From the NCBI GenBank assembly GCA_000328365.1, contig KB299619.1, positions 620,828 to 684,827 of the forward strand: a stretch of 64,000 nucleotides of DNA, written 5' to 3'. Positions 42,274 through 53,468 of the stretch are shown one piece after another. Below the pieces are notes generated by a model. That model had not been told where the DNA came from. It searched no databases and saw only the letters and a list, made by a program, of their open reading frames with translations. Numbering within the stretch: the first letter of the stretch is position 1; each line of letters opens with the position of its first letter. A program made the translations under genes and the position numbers. This stretch comes from Capitella teleta. Taxonomy: Eukaryota > Annelida > Polychaeta > Capitellidae.

Positions 42274-42449
42274 GAAGAGCTCGCTTCCTGACATAATTCT
42301 TCAGCGTAATGCGTCTGGATCGTACCCTTGCCAAGCATTCTTCAATTATGATTTCTCTTCCGTTGTGTGCTACACATTTTCTGTCTGTGATAGGAACAAT
42401 TTTTCCTCAGTGATCTCCACTTCTTCTGATGCAATTCTTTTGAATTAAA

Positions 42450-43330
42450 ACTTTTATACATTTGATGACTTTATATATTTGTTACAATTGTTACGAATTG
42501 AAGCTGTTGTTCAGTCATAATGAGTGCCCCGAGCGGTCATTGTTTGTGTTGGTGGCACCTCATGATCCATCTTACGTAGTCTATATATAGAATCAGATCT
42601 CTTTGGCTCCGTGCCAAGTGGACTCTTGAGGCAAGGATGTCTGATTGTTTGTTAATGAAAGAAGAACTGAAATCTCTTCGATAATTCTATGAGGGAATAA
42701 CCCATCCATAACTCGCTCTCATCAGGAACCCGGGTCTGACATTGAACATCCCTGTGCATTGCTAAATAGCACTGCTCTGCAATAATAGCTAGCAGTACAC
42801 CGAAAATTATACAAAGTTATTTATTCAGATCTAAGTAATACACCACATAATTTACATTACGTGAGGCATAGCATAAGAAACCGATGACGCAAGACATGCA
42901 GCAGGCTGAGAGTGCGTTATGATAGTCGTCCTCTGGTCGAGTGCGTTATGATAGTCGTCTCCAGTGGCGTCGAGTCATTCATAGCGTACAAGTCGAATGT
43001 ACTTTCAGTGATTAAATAATAAATATATATACTAATAATTATTGCCTTGTGCTGTTTATACAATGTACATAATTATACCAAGAGGAATCAACCCAAACGG
43101 TTGTTCGACAGGTTTTTATTAATTACAGCCACGAACCGACTCAATGTAAGCGGGTCGAAAAGGGCGTGGACCCTACACAGCAGTGGATGTCATTTCCTGT
43201 GAATCGTGGACTTCATTATAAGCCAATGGGCACCTGATAATTGGCGACGCAGATAAATCACCTTACCTATACCTATACATGTATCAATTAGTACTTTGTG
43301 ACGTGTTGGCGATATCGACCCCACCCTCTC
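42450..43330. repeat. Spacer with a 21-bp direct repeat
   Basis: A perfect 21-bp direct repeat (core GTGCGTTATGATAGTCGTC) occurs at 42910-42930 and 42939-42959. No gene is seen. Confidence 0.6.
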
Positions 43331-43348
43331 CATTCCGTGTAGACCCGG

Positions 43349-43466
43349 AGCCGCCGCCGATATGTACTATAGCCGCCGCCGATTGGCCGTTTAGCCAGCC
43401 GCCGCCGATAGGTGCCGTCGGCCAGCCGCTATCAGCCGACACTGTCATCAGCGGCTCTCAGCCGAT
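43349..43466 (+). repeat. AGCCGCCGCCGAT cluster
   Basis: Three identical 13-mers AGCCGCCGCCGAT (43349-43361, 43371-43383, 43397-43409) are followed by shorter AGCCG-type units, some on the opposite strand, to about 43466. A related cluster is at 45148-45265. The surroundings are AT-rich, so the GC content stands out. Confidence 0.7.
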
Positions 43467-43904
43467 TCAATCCAAATATTTTACATTCAGTATTACAAGA
43501 TGTTGTCATTTGTACAAGTCTTTATTTTGTTTATAGAATTGTTTATATACTTACTATCTGAGCTATCCGTGGAAGTAGATTTTATTCATTTTATACCATA
43601 CTGTATGTATGTATGCCCATACATAAAGTGGGGCTATCTCAAAATACATTGGACTGACATAGGATGCACAGTATGCGTACTAGGGTTAATGTAAAACATT
43701 CCTTCATGAGTGGATCAATGGTTACTAGCTACATGTATATTTCTGATAGGTCTATTTACCTAGTATTAATCCTACCTTTTTTTGATTGATTGTACTATTA
43801 TAACAGCACTGCCGAACCCTAAAACAATTTGTATTGGCTTTTCATGTCATTTGGTTCATAACACTGCTTGTCTACATGCATTGCTTTTGTCGGTCTGAAA
43901 AATT

Positions 43905-44625
43905 AGTGGAATTTGATTATTTTATTTGCAATTAGTTAAGCTATTGATTTCTCCTTTACTCCACATTTTAAACCTATCGTTTTTAAAAGGAACCGTGCCT
44001 TGCAAAAAGAAAATATCGCAGGTTGTACCATTGTTCAAGAAAGTTTCCCGAAAGAAATTTGTAACTACAGACCCATTTCTCTCTTTTGCCTGTGTTCTAA
44101 AAAATTATGGAGATACTAGTTCACAAAAGATTGTACGATTACTTGTTGGTCAAAAATTTCCTATCTCCCATCAGTTTGGCTTCCAACCAGACAGAAACAC
44201 AACCCAAGCACTGGTATCAGCAGAGCATTTAAGCAGGGCGAAGTCATCATAAGTATTCTGCTTGATTTTCAGAAGACATTCCGACACCGTACAACATAAA
44301 TTCTTCTCTCCAAGCTTTTGAGGTATACAATCCGCGGCACCCCTCATAGTTGGTTCACTAACTACTTATCGGGTCGTCAACAAAGGGTAATTTCAATGAC
44401 TGTGCTTGTAATGGCTGTACTGATTTAATTTCTTGTGGTGTCCCTCAGGGTTCCATCCTAGGTCCTTTATTGTTTTTGTTACATTAACGATGTTACTTCT
44501 GTCTCTGAACGTATGCATTTTACTCTCTTCGCTGGTCATACTAACGCTTTCATCTCTGCTCCAAATGTCGACGCAGTGATGACTAGTATCATAGTAGGAA
44601 CGAAGAATTAATGCGACTTAACATC
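43905..44625 (+). mobile_element. LINE fragment (RT domain), decayed
   Basis: Forward-strand RT of a jockey/CR1-like element. Blocks in order: ISPLLHILNLSFLKGTVP, SHQFGFQPDRNTTQAL, then (other frames) LLDFQKTF, LLRYTIRGTPHSWFTNYLSG, and LISCGVPQGSILGPLLFLL near 44426-44482. Several frame changes and stops show it is long dead. It is a different family from the 2-4 kb LINE (GVPQGSILGPLLF versus GIKQGGVLSPILF). Confidence 0.85.
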
Positions 44626-46890
44626 TGACTCGATGTAATTTGTTTTATTTTTGACATTTTTTCATACATTACAATAAACTATTCTAACCTATTCTATTCT
44701 ATCCTATATATGTAACACAGAGGTTACCAAACAATTGCAATCCGAGTCATAAAAAACGGCGAATGTTTCATTCAAGATCCGGATGCAACAACTCATTTGG
44801 TTCGCCATCCTCTTTCCTCTTCCAACCTGTTCCTCTAATTGCTTCCTCTTCCCGCTGCATATATTACTTAGAAGTTCTTAGAACCCAGCTGAATTTGCAA
44901 ACAAAGTGATGATGATAATGATGTTCATGGAAGTTTATGAAACGCCCTAAATATCTTGAACTTGAGTAAAACAAGAGAGTGTAATTAAGTGGCACATTTA
45001 TGGGATTTGGAAATCGTTCGATCTTAAAATCACCACTTCAGTATAGAGTAGTACATGTAGAGAGTAGTGCATGTATGTACACTCGTTTGTATTAACTGCT
45101 GGCATCATTATACACATAGGATGATATAGCACCCATTGCCAAGCCACCTTAAGCCGCTGCAAGCCGCCGATCGCAATGCTGAGCCGATATCTCTGATTGG
45201 TGGAGCGGCTTAAGCAGCAAGTCGGTCATTTTTACTTCAGCCAGCCGATTTTGGCCAATTACAATCGGCTTTTGGGTCTAATTCCGTGGCATAGCTCTTC
45301 TCTCCTCCCTGTCATGGGAGATACTGCTCATCATTATCATAACGCATGACGTATGTACTTGTCTATAAACTTTACATACAGCCTGAAAAGCCTTATGTGG
45401 CGCATGACAGCAGCTGTGCCAATCGATATATGAAGGGCGGGGCACCTTCCCGGACAAAAACGTGAAACCAGCCAAAATTAATTACTTGTAATGCGACGCC
45501 AAGTTAAATTTGGTCTGCAGCGCCACACTTGCGGCACCTGAAGCCTCAGGCGTGCTTTAGGACCGATAGCACCGTAGCACCATAGCACCATAGCACCATC
45601 GCATACCTATTTTGCTTCACGTATCGATCATTTCGGAAGTGTGTTGTATTGGCGTTGTGCTGTAAACGGAGCTACCTGCGAGCGATATACGGCTCCAAAT
45701 TACGGTGAGTTATTTATCCCAGGTATAATCGACATTTATTCGTGTCTATCCAGGGTGTGTTCTCATAACGATCCATCTTTCCTTATACCCCTGGCAAGCG
45801 CCCTTATTTGCAGGTGGGTGTGTCGAGCTATAGGCAGAGCACATGAGAAGCTGAGGAACCGATCTATAAAATTAATAAGAAAGACTATCAGCATGAAATT
45901 TTAACGCTGATTTGTGCCGGAGTTACTTCTATAATTATACGAATTGCAATCACATATCACGCATAGCGTTAATGGTGCGGTGGATATTTGACACGGTTTC
46001 AAACTTAAAGGCGTTCTACGTGAACTGTATTTAACGTAGCGAATACTGGCCGACACAAGTGTGTAAGGGGTGGGTGCTATTTTGACAGGTATGGTACTCG
46101 CTGGTGATTCCTTTAAATGTATTGCTGATTGCACCTTCAGAAGCAAGGGTGGAGTTGTTATTTGTAAGTCAAACGTTAAAATGGATGATTCATCAAATAA
46201 TTGTAATAATTGATACTCGATCATGGTCAGACGTCTAAATCTGTGGAATAATTATGACGTCAAAAGTAAATATAACCTGACAAGCAAACATTTACGATAT
46301 TCCGTCATGGAACTAGTGATTATATATAGGTAAGCCCTATGATATTGCAATGTAATTACTAAATAGGCCTGCAATGTTATAAATTTTGTGGATTTGATAT
46401 CATCTGGGATTTTTGCGTTTGTGCCAGCCACGCCCACGCGCAAGGAAAAAGCAAGACACAAAATTGAAGAAGTAGTAAAAATGATCGACATACGCACATT
46501 TATGCGACAATCAATTAATATCTGTCAAGTATAATAATTAACCTGGAGGCACATAATCAGACACCAATTTTCAGGAGGCATTCAAGTTTATTCACAAACT
46601 AAAATGACTGTATACTGTATAATTTTACATATGCACGCACGTGTACAGCACATTAAGTTCATAGAGTACTCAATCACCAACTGCACGCGGGCTGTTCAGT
46701 ATTGATTCAGTATTTCTAATCTAAAACTATCAAAACAATAACACAATCAACCTTAATTCATATGTGTATTAGATACACAAAGAACCAGTCAATGCTATTA
46801 TGGATTATTTATGCATTATAAAGCAGTAAATGCTGACGAAGGAGGTCCCCTGCTTATGCATATAGACATCGGAATCTTGGCCTGGAATCA
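44626..46890. repeat. Spacer with GCCG-rich cluster and small tandem repeat
   Basis: 45148-45265 holds AGCCG/CGGCT units in both orientations, related to 43349-43466. 45570-45602 has four tandem copies of about TAGCACCA. An open frame at 45641-45904 is unrecognised. No supported gene. Confidence 0.45.
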
Positions 46891-46892
46891 CC

Positions 46893-47105
46893 ATGTGGCA
46901 CACAGCACACTATAATCACAGGTATAAACAGTCAATTAAGTCCTCTGGCAGAGATCCCCTGAGGCCAAGTGTCGGCAGAAGAATTCCATACATTCAATGT
47001 AGGTCGTGTTTATATCGAAATCTAGCAATGCTTCATAATAATGAATCTTATATTGAATGCGAAATTTGTCATTGCAATAATATGAAACCAAATAGGGGTT
47101 TGTGA
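46893..47105 (+). CDS. Possible small zinc-ribbon-like protein or exon (70 codons)
   Basis: The frame contains CRSC, 16 residues including AMLHNNE, then CEIC, followed by HCNNMKPNRGL and a stop: one plausible four-Cys zinc site. A consensus-like acceptor (ATAATCACAG) at 46920 could start an exon inside the frame. It resembles the frame at 35753-36016 in Cys spacing and in the LH.N and NM...RG residues. No family recognised and no transcript evidence. Confidence 0.25.
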   Translation: MWHTAHYNHRYKQSIKSSGRDPLRPSVGRRIPYIQCRSCLYRNLAMLHNNESYIECEICHCNNMKPNRGL

Positions 47106-47849
47106 CTTAAATTGATTCCCGGCATTCCGTAAAGTAACAATTAATAGAATAACTGTGTACTACAAACTATATTCCAGGAATTTGGGTGCGATATTAATTA
47201 TATGACTCAGTGATCATTGATGTCAATTTGACGTCACATAAATATGCATGTTAATTTTTAAATGTTTTTATTTTGGATGATGATATCAATCTATTTTCTA
47301 CATTAAGTCATGCTTGCAAAATTCATGACTCATTCAAAGTGACTCATTCATGCAATTATAAATCTATAATACTAAGTAACATTCTATTGTTGGCTGATAT
47401 ACACACCCCACACGCGACTCTCCTATACCCAGAATAAAAATAAATAAATAAATAACACTCTAATTCATAAACAATAACAAGAATAACTTAGTGTATTTAC
47501 TGCCAATAAAAGATGTTATGAGCAAGAAAAACGAGAACTCAACGGACAACACATGAGTGCCTCATACACCCTTGAAAGCAAGGGTTGGTCACACTTGATC
47601 AGCAGAGCTTAACGACGGTGGCCTACTTTATGATTCACGCAATGGGAAGTCAGTCATTGCTGTCATCGTCTATTAAACATCGTCTGTTGATTCGTATTCT
47701 TTATCACACAGAGATGAGTCTCCGGATGTTGATGTTGACGGCAAGGAGTGGTGAGGATCTTCATTCAGTGTCACAGACTCAGTGAGGATATACCTCACTT
47801 ATGCTGTATAGAGTGTTTACCTCATTGAACTAATCCGCACATCGGCGTC
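47106..47849. other. Spacer upstream of the PID-domain gene
   Basis: AT-rich; must hold the 5' UTR or promoter of the gene at 47850. A 66-codon frame at 47585-47785 is not recognised. Confidence 0.35.
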
Positions 47850-49547
47850 ATGGCTTCCTTGCTGGATCGCGGTGACAGCTACCATGTGGATTTCCTCGGA
47901 TGTGCGATGCTCAAGAGTATGGCAACAGGATTAGGCGCCCTGCAGAAACCGCTGAGGGAGCTCTACCTGCGACACCGTTTACCTGGTAAAGATTCGAGGC
48001 TGCAGCCCCGGCAACTCACGATAACGGATCGCGGTATCCTGATAACATTCCAACAAGAGGAGGTCTTCTTCGGAGCGCCCTCCATCATGTTCTGGGACTC
48101 TGTGAAATTCGTGGCCGTCAAAGGCGCACACAAGAAAGTGAGCGCAGCGTTCGAGCCGCTGGACAACGACCATTCCCGGAATAAAGATAAGATATTTACA
48201 CCGTTAGATAAAAAACAACATTATCTACAACAGCTGGTGCACCCGTCAATCTTTACTTGTGTTCTGCGCAGGACGTCGGGGGTGAAGGCGCTCGACCTGC
48301 ATGCCTTCGTCTGCCATTCAGACGACGAAGCCCTCGGGCTGGTCCGCGCCTTCAATATGGTGCAAAGCAATTTCACGTCGAACCAGGTGTCAGAAAGCGG
48401 AGTTTTTGGCTACAATCCATTCGGCAAGGACAGCGTGCGCGCCACAGCCGGACCGAACCGAAGCGCCGTGCCGCAGCAACCCGCGACGCGTGCAGTCGAC
48501 AGATGGGCGTACGGCTCGACTCCTTCGCTCGACCGCATCGACCACGACAGCATACACGGTCAACCGGTCCCCACCACCAGTGCGGTTGCGCTGCTTGGCC
48601 TCGGAGACATCAAGCAGTCTGATCTGACCCGCAGTGACAGTCGCCATAGGGCCGATGCAAACTTCCCTCGACCGACGACCAGATCCAAAAGTTACCATCA
48701 GCTCACCCAAGAGGACCTCGTGCCTAGTCCAGAGAACTCTCTCTCTCGATTAGAGGTGTACGAGTACTCTGAGCACATCACAGGGTCGCTCGATCGAACT
48801 GACGCAGGGCAGAACCCTTTCTACCAGGGAGCCAACCGAGCTGACTCCCCGCCGAACACAAGGACACATCCCCCCAAAACCACCACGGGGCAGGGCTACA
48901 GTCTCCTGGGCACTGCGGCGACGCCTCCAGGCTACCACGGGCCCAGGTCATCACGCGCAGCGGAGCAGGAACAACCCCGAGTGCACTCCCCTTCAGGATA
49001 CCAACGTACCATCGAAAGGACTCCATCCAGGGCAGGACACCCCCCTCTCCTAGGATCCAACACCGATTTATCCGCACACGCGGGTACCCCGCCCCGAGAG
49101 TCCATCTACGCAAAACCAAACAAGCAGCGAGAAACAGCGACATCAACATCTTCAACATCCTCTTCAACCTCCAGAGCCATCTTCTCGCAGGCTGACGACC
49201 ACCCCCCTCATCGACCAGTGGCCAAAGTCCCTCCACACAAAGTGACAGGTGTCAAAGTGCTGCCATCAATGCCACAAATCAACCTGAAACCAGATGCAAA
49301 GCGAACCGAATCCCCGCAAAAGCGACAAGCCACACCAGCGTCCGGTGCCCGGAACTGGCAGCCGACCAGCATAACCAATGAGCGGATCACGACCCCTGAA
49401 GAACCAACCAGTGAGGAAATGCTAGCACATCAGAAAAAGGACGCCGAGATTGCCTGTCTGATGCAGAACATACAGCTGGACTACGAACCAAGCACTCTGT
49501 CTCCTAGAGGCACCAACTTTGAAAGTGCGCTAGGCTACTTTCCATAA
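47850..49547 (+). CDS. PID/PTB-domain protein, intronless (FAM43-like?)
   Basis: A single uninterrupted frame of 565 aa, unusual beside intron-rich neighbours. Residues about 10-175 look like a phosphotyrosine-interaction (PTB) domain: YHVDFLGCAML at the first strand, LTITDRGILITF in the middle, FWDSVKFVAV, HPSIFTCVLRR, and LDLHAFVCHSDDEALGLVRAFNMVQ as the final strand and helix. PTB domains bind NPxY-type peptides and act as membrane-proximal adaptors. The remaining 390 residues are Pro/Ser/Thr-rich and probably disordered, with a Ser/Thr run near residue 435; the extreme C-terminus (EIACLMQNIQLDYEP) may be a short helix. Vertebrate FAM43 genes are also PID-containing and intronless, so FAM43-like is my best guess. 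The GC content is much higher than its flanks. Confidence 0.8.
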   Translation: MASLLDRGDSYHVDFLGCAMLKSMATGLGALQKPLRELYLRHRLPGKDSRLQPRQLTITDRGILITFQQEEVFFGAPSIMFWDSVKFVAVKGAHKKVSAAFEPLDNDHSRNKDKIFTPLDKKQHYLQQLVHPSIFTCVLRRTSGVKALDLHAFVCHSDDEALGLVRAFNMVQSNFTSNQVSESGVFGYNPFGKDSVRATAGPNRSAVPQQPATRAVDRWAYGSTPSLDRIDHDSIHGQPVPTTSAVALLGLGDIKQSDLTRSDSRHRADANFPRPTTRSKSYHQLTQEDLVPSPENSLSRLEVYEYSEHITGSLDRTDAGQNPFYQGANRADSPPNTRTHPPKTTTGQGYSLLGTAATPPGYHGPRSSRAAEQEQPRVHSPSGYQRTIERTPSRAGHPPLLGSNTDLSAHAGTPPRESIYAKPNKQRETATSTSSTSSSTSRAIFSQADDHPPHRPVAKVPPHKVTGVKVLPSMPQINLKPDAKRTESPQKRQATPASGARNWQPTSITNERITTPEEPTSEEMLAHQKKDAEIACLMQNIQLDYEPSTLSPRGTNFESALGYFP

Positions 49548-52500
49548 TTTCTATGCATTTATGAAGTGCCTGTGTGTGCTGTGATTATATGCTTGCTCTG
49601 ACCGCAATGAACTTTTATATTTGAGCAAAGTACTCTGTGATTTCTAAATGTGCATTTCACTGTCATTATGTATGGATTTATATTATACAGAGATACATTA
49701 CTCCCTATAAGTGGACAGTATTACCATACTCAAATCGAGATCAAACTGATTTGTCATTCTTCTGGGCCAATGTTTTATGATTGCACTGATCAGATTATTC
49801 GTTTACACTCGTCAATTCATCAATATTAAACCATCATTGTGCTTCGATGCATGCTTTAATTTCTTCCATGAATCTATGCATATATGTATAGACTTATGTG
49901 CACGTGTTATATGTAAATTCAACAAAGGGTGATTCAGACCACCACAGGTGCTTCCTTGTCACCACGTATGCGTGTCACAGCTGCTCGCACATCGATTTCT
50001 GAAACGCGCAATATGACACCGCGATTTGCAGTTGACAATGCGATTTAAAATTTCTCTTTTTGTTTGTTTGCTTGTTTTTTTTTTTGTTTTTTTTTTTTTT
50101 GTTTTTTTTTTTTGTGGAAAATGCGTTATATATATATTTTCTTATTTTCTTATTTTTTTTTTATAATTTTTTTTTTGGGGCTGCATTCGTGTTGAAGCAA
50201 GTACTACCAAGAACTGCGTAATGAAAGCGGATGTTTATTTTTGGGATATTTTTGCTGTTTTGGGTGCGCGATAGACAAACACGAGATATTTGCATTCCAC
50301 TTGGAAATCGCAAAGAAAGAGAAAATAAGAAAACAAATATGTCTACGTGTATTTATATGAACATCTTTCTTTGAAGCCATTGCCTGTATTTCCTTGAGTA
50401 TATATTATAGCCGTGTCCCACCATGCATAACGCCTTAAGTATATGATTAGACTTATTTTCCTAGCTAAACATTTCGGACAAATTAACTGTAAGTCCGTCT
50501 CTAAAGGAGGAACTCTAATTGTCTGCTCCGTTAAGCTTTCAAAATTGTAGGAACCACCAATTGAGGGATTTATATGCGCTGGTGTGCGTATATAAGGATT
50601 GGCACAGCTCTGCACACAAAACCAGTTTGAATGGTTTCGGAATTCCACCAAATGTAGAAATCTGAGCTTTTGACCTGAGGTGATATTGGAGCGAGATAAT
50701 TGCAAAGGAAGTTTGACTTGAAGAACTTTTATGGATTCAAAACTTGGTAATTCAGCAAGCCACTAAAAAATTAAGCAGGTGATGAGACATAGCTGAGCGA
50801 TTATATATGATGACAATCCACAAACACTCGTGAAGATGTCGCCATCGGTTTTCGATAACCGTGGAACATCGTCCCTCTTGTGCGTGCATACACTGTGCTG
50901 ACTATAGCAAAGAGATGCGAGGAGAAATCTTCCGGAATTGTGTTCCACGCAACAAGGGTCTCTTTCGACTGCTCTGCAATCCGAGTGGAGGAAAGAAGTC
51001 TCGGGGTTGGCACTGAAACGAGATACGAAGGCGATTAGATCGATTATTGGCTAAAACCTCTCCCGAACGCATCAGATGAACATTATGGGCTAAACCAGGT
51101 TAATCCACGATGAGAATGGTCGACAGGGTGCACGGGAGCTGTCAGATTAACTCAGCATGAACCAAAGGGTCGATGTTGACATGCAAATCATAGCCATATA
51201 TATATACATGTATAGGTATAGAATGAGCGGTGGACGGCGAACCCGAGGTATTTTGGAATCAGACCAGATTTTACCTTGCTGACTCTTGTCATTCATCCTT
51301 TCATTAGCTAGCTAATATAAGTTTTGGGGGTCCGGGGTTATTTGACAAGTGAACCGGAATGCTTATCTTAATTTCCGTTATTCAGCACATGAAATTGAAT
51401 ATAAACGATTTCCCCTATTTCACGTGACACCCCTCGCCTTTCGGCATGGACACTAATCACTCAAATTGTCAAAGAGTTTATATTTTAGAATTTATAGGAA
51501 GCGGTTGATTTCTACGAGATACTTCATCGCCTTCTTCGATGGCGTTCTTTTTGATTAAGCTATTATGGAGACGAGCTTCCAATTGCATACCACATTCCAT
51601 ATTTTGTGCTTTATGTCCCAAAAGCCTTTGATTGGGTTCATTATATCAATCTTTTGTTTGTTTAATGGTTTTGCTAAACGTGGGCCAATTCCTTGATAAA
51701 CAAACCACACACGGCACTGACTTGAAGGGTTCTATGAAACGTCTTTTGGTATGGTTTTGTAAAAATTGTGTTAAACAATGTTAAACAGTGTTAAACGATT
51801 GCGTAATACTTTGATGTGAGCGACCGATGGCCATCGGCTCTCCTTTTGCTGACAGTTAAGAACACGAAAGAATGCGATTTCTTTGATATTTCCTTAATGA
51901 GGAAAACAAAGCAAATGAAGAAATCACGCTGACTCAATCCACCGCGTTTCAATCTTTCCACGCACAGACGGCAATCGCCTAGCGTACTTCGCACAAAACC
52001 CAAGTGAACGGTAATTGGCATGGCAGCCGATTTTGATGCACAGCTGAAAGCAGGCAACTCTGGACTTATTCTTTCGTTAGAATATCCTGCATATATGTAA
52101 TAGTATAGGTCTATAACTATGTAAATGTCTGCATTATGCATCACTTTGTTTAATAAGTGTATATTACATACATGCCGTGTACATAATATATATGGATGCG
52201 TTATGATTTTTAGCACTGGTTTATGATCATAACGCGCCGTTATGAGCTGGCTCTACAATTGTATTCATGACCGACCACCTGTCTTTAGGCGACTGTTTGA
52301 AATCGGCTCCAAGAGTGGTCGTTATAGACATATTTTACTGTACACATAAATTACCCTATATCTTTTCCCCTATGATTGTCCATTGGACCTCATAAGAGGA
52401 ATCTGCAAGACGGTTGAAAATGAATTCTACGTGAATTAAAACTGGAATGGATAGAGCAAATATGGTTTTATTGTTCACGAGCTGAATGTAAATTCCTTTA

Positions 52501-53465
52501 AATATATTTTTTTCTTCTTCTTGTTCTGCTGTCCTTTTCATTGGGTTTCTCGACAATCAGGGAGTAATTACATTACAGAATGCTGTCCTGCTCCCACGCA
52601 TATATGTCATGTACAACCCTAACACGGCAAACCTCTAATAATAGTCTAATTCATGCGTATATAGACGAGAAGAAATTTATCCTGATTAATCAATTTAATT
52701 AATTAATTAAGCCTGAGAGTTGCAAGGAAGGCTCTGACTCATGCACAGAGCACCACACATGTGATTATTATCACAATGTTTTCTGAAAAAAGAAGAAGCT
52801 GGATATAATTGGTATTAACTAGTAATTCGAATAACTCAAAGACGTATGCCTGATCGTTTGCTGTTCCGGTTTTTCTCTCTTCAAAGACCTCTCGTGAGCT
52901 AATTTGCGATGCTTAACTTGCTCAATAAATCACAATTCACGAAGCACGAAGAACGTTATGAATAACAAGTGGTAAACTGACGATCCAGAGAAAAATGTCA
53001 TTGATTTCCACACATGGTAATATAATTGATATCGTGCAAAGGATTTCGGACATTTTGAGTCTCGTCATTTAATTCTCTCAGCTTGCTTCCTTCGTCGCTC
53101 CACATCTGAGAAGCAACTCCCGACTCCCACGTGGTTAGGAGATTAAAGCCTCATAACTCTGATGAGCATAAGAATAACCGCCCTGTGGTGGTGTCGATAT
53201 CGGTCTATGACCTCAGAGGTCAAGCAAATTCCAACATCAAAAGTTAATAACAATTTAATCGGCAAGGATATCAGCAAACACGACATGCATTTGGCGATTT
53301 AACACCGTCAAAATCAGGTAAAACAAAGACACATGTAATATTAGGATGAGTTAGAATAATAACAAAACAAAACAAATCCATAAAATATTCGAATCTTGCA
53401 ATGTGCACAAATTGGTCTAATACACTGAGCAAATACACAAGTGTCCATTTCGTCGTCTTGGCGTC
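49548..53465. other. 3' UTR of the PID gene and spacer
   Basis: 49548 to about 50170 is probably 3' UTR and ends in T-rich runs (50076-50115, 50153-50174). On the minus strand, frames at 50343-50705 (120 codons, with one CPKC) and 51791-52216 (141 codons) are open but unrecognised, with no clear splice partners. No other feature is seen. Confidence 0.4.
50343..50705 (-). other. Unrecognised open frame of 120 codons
   Basis: Starts MQLSRSNITSGQKLRFLHLV and contains ETDLQLICPKCLARKISLII. It is longer than most chance frames in this AT-rich spacer but lacks a matching domain, a second Cys pair or neighbouring exons. It could be an exon of an unidentified minus-strand gene or chance. Confidence 0.2.
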
Positions 53466-53468
53466 CTC

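Noticed and set aside
45278-46497. Several 65-107 codon frames on both strands
   Set aside because: No domain, no splice partners, and composition like the surrounding spacer.
48390-49390. Minus-strand and alternate-frame frames over the PTB gene
   Set aside because: Shadow frames caused by the high GC content of the real coding frame; they lack domain signals.
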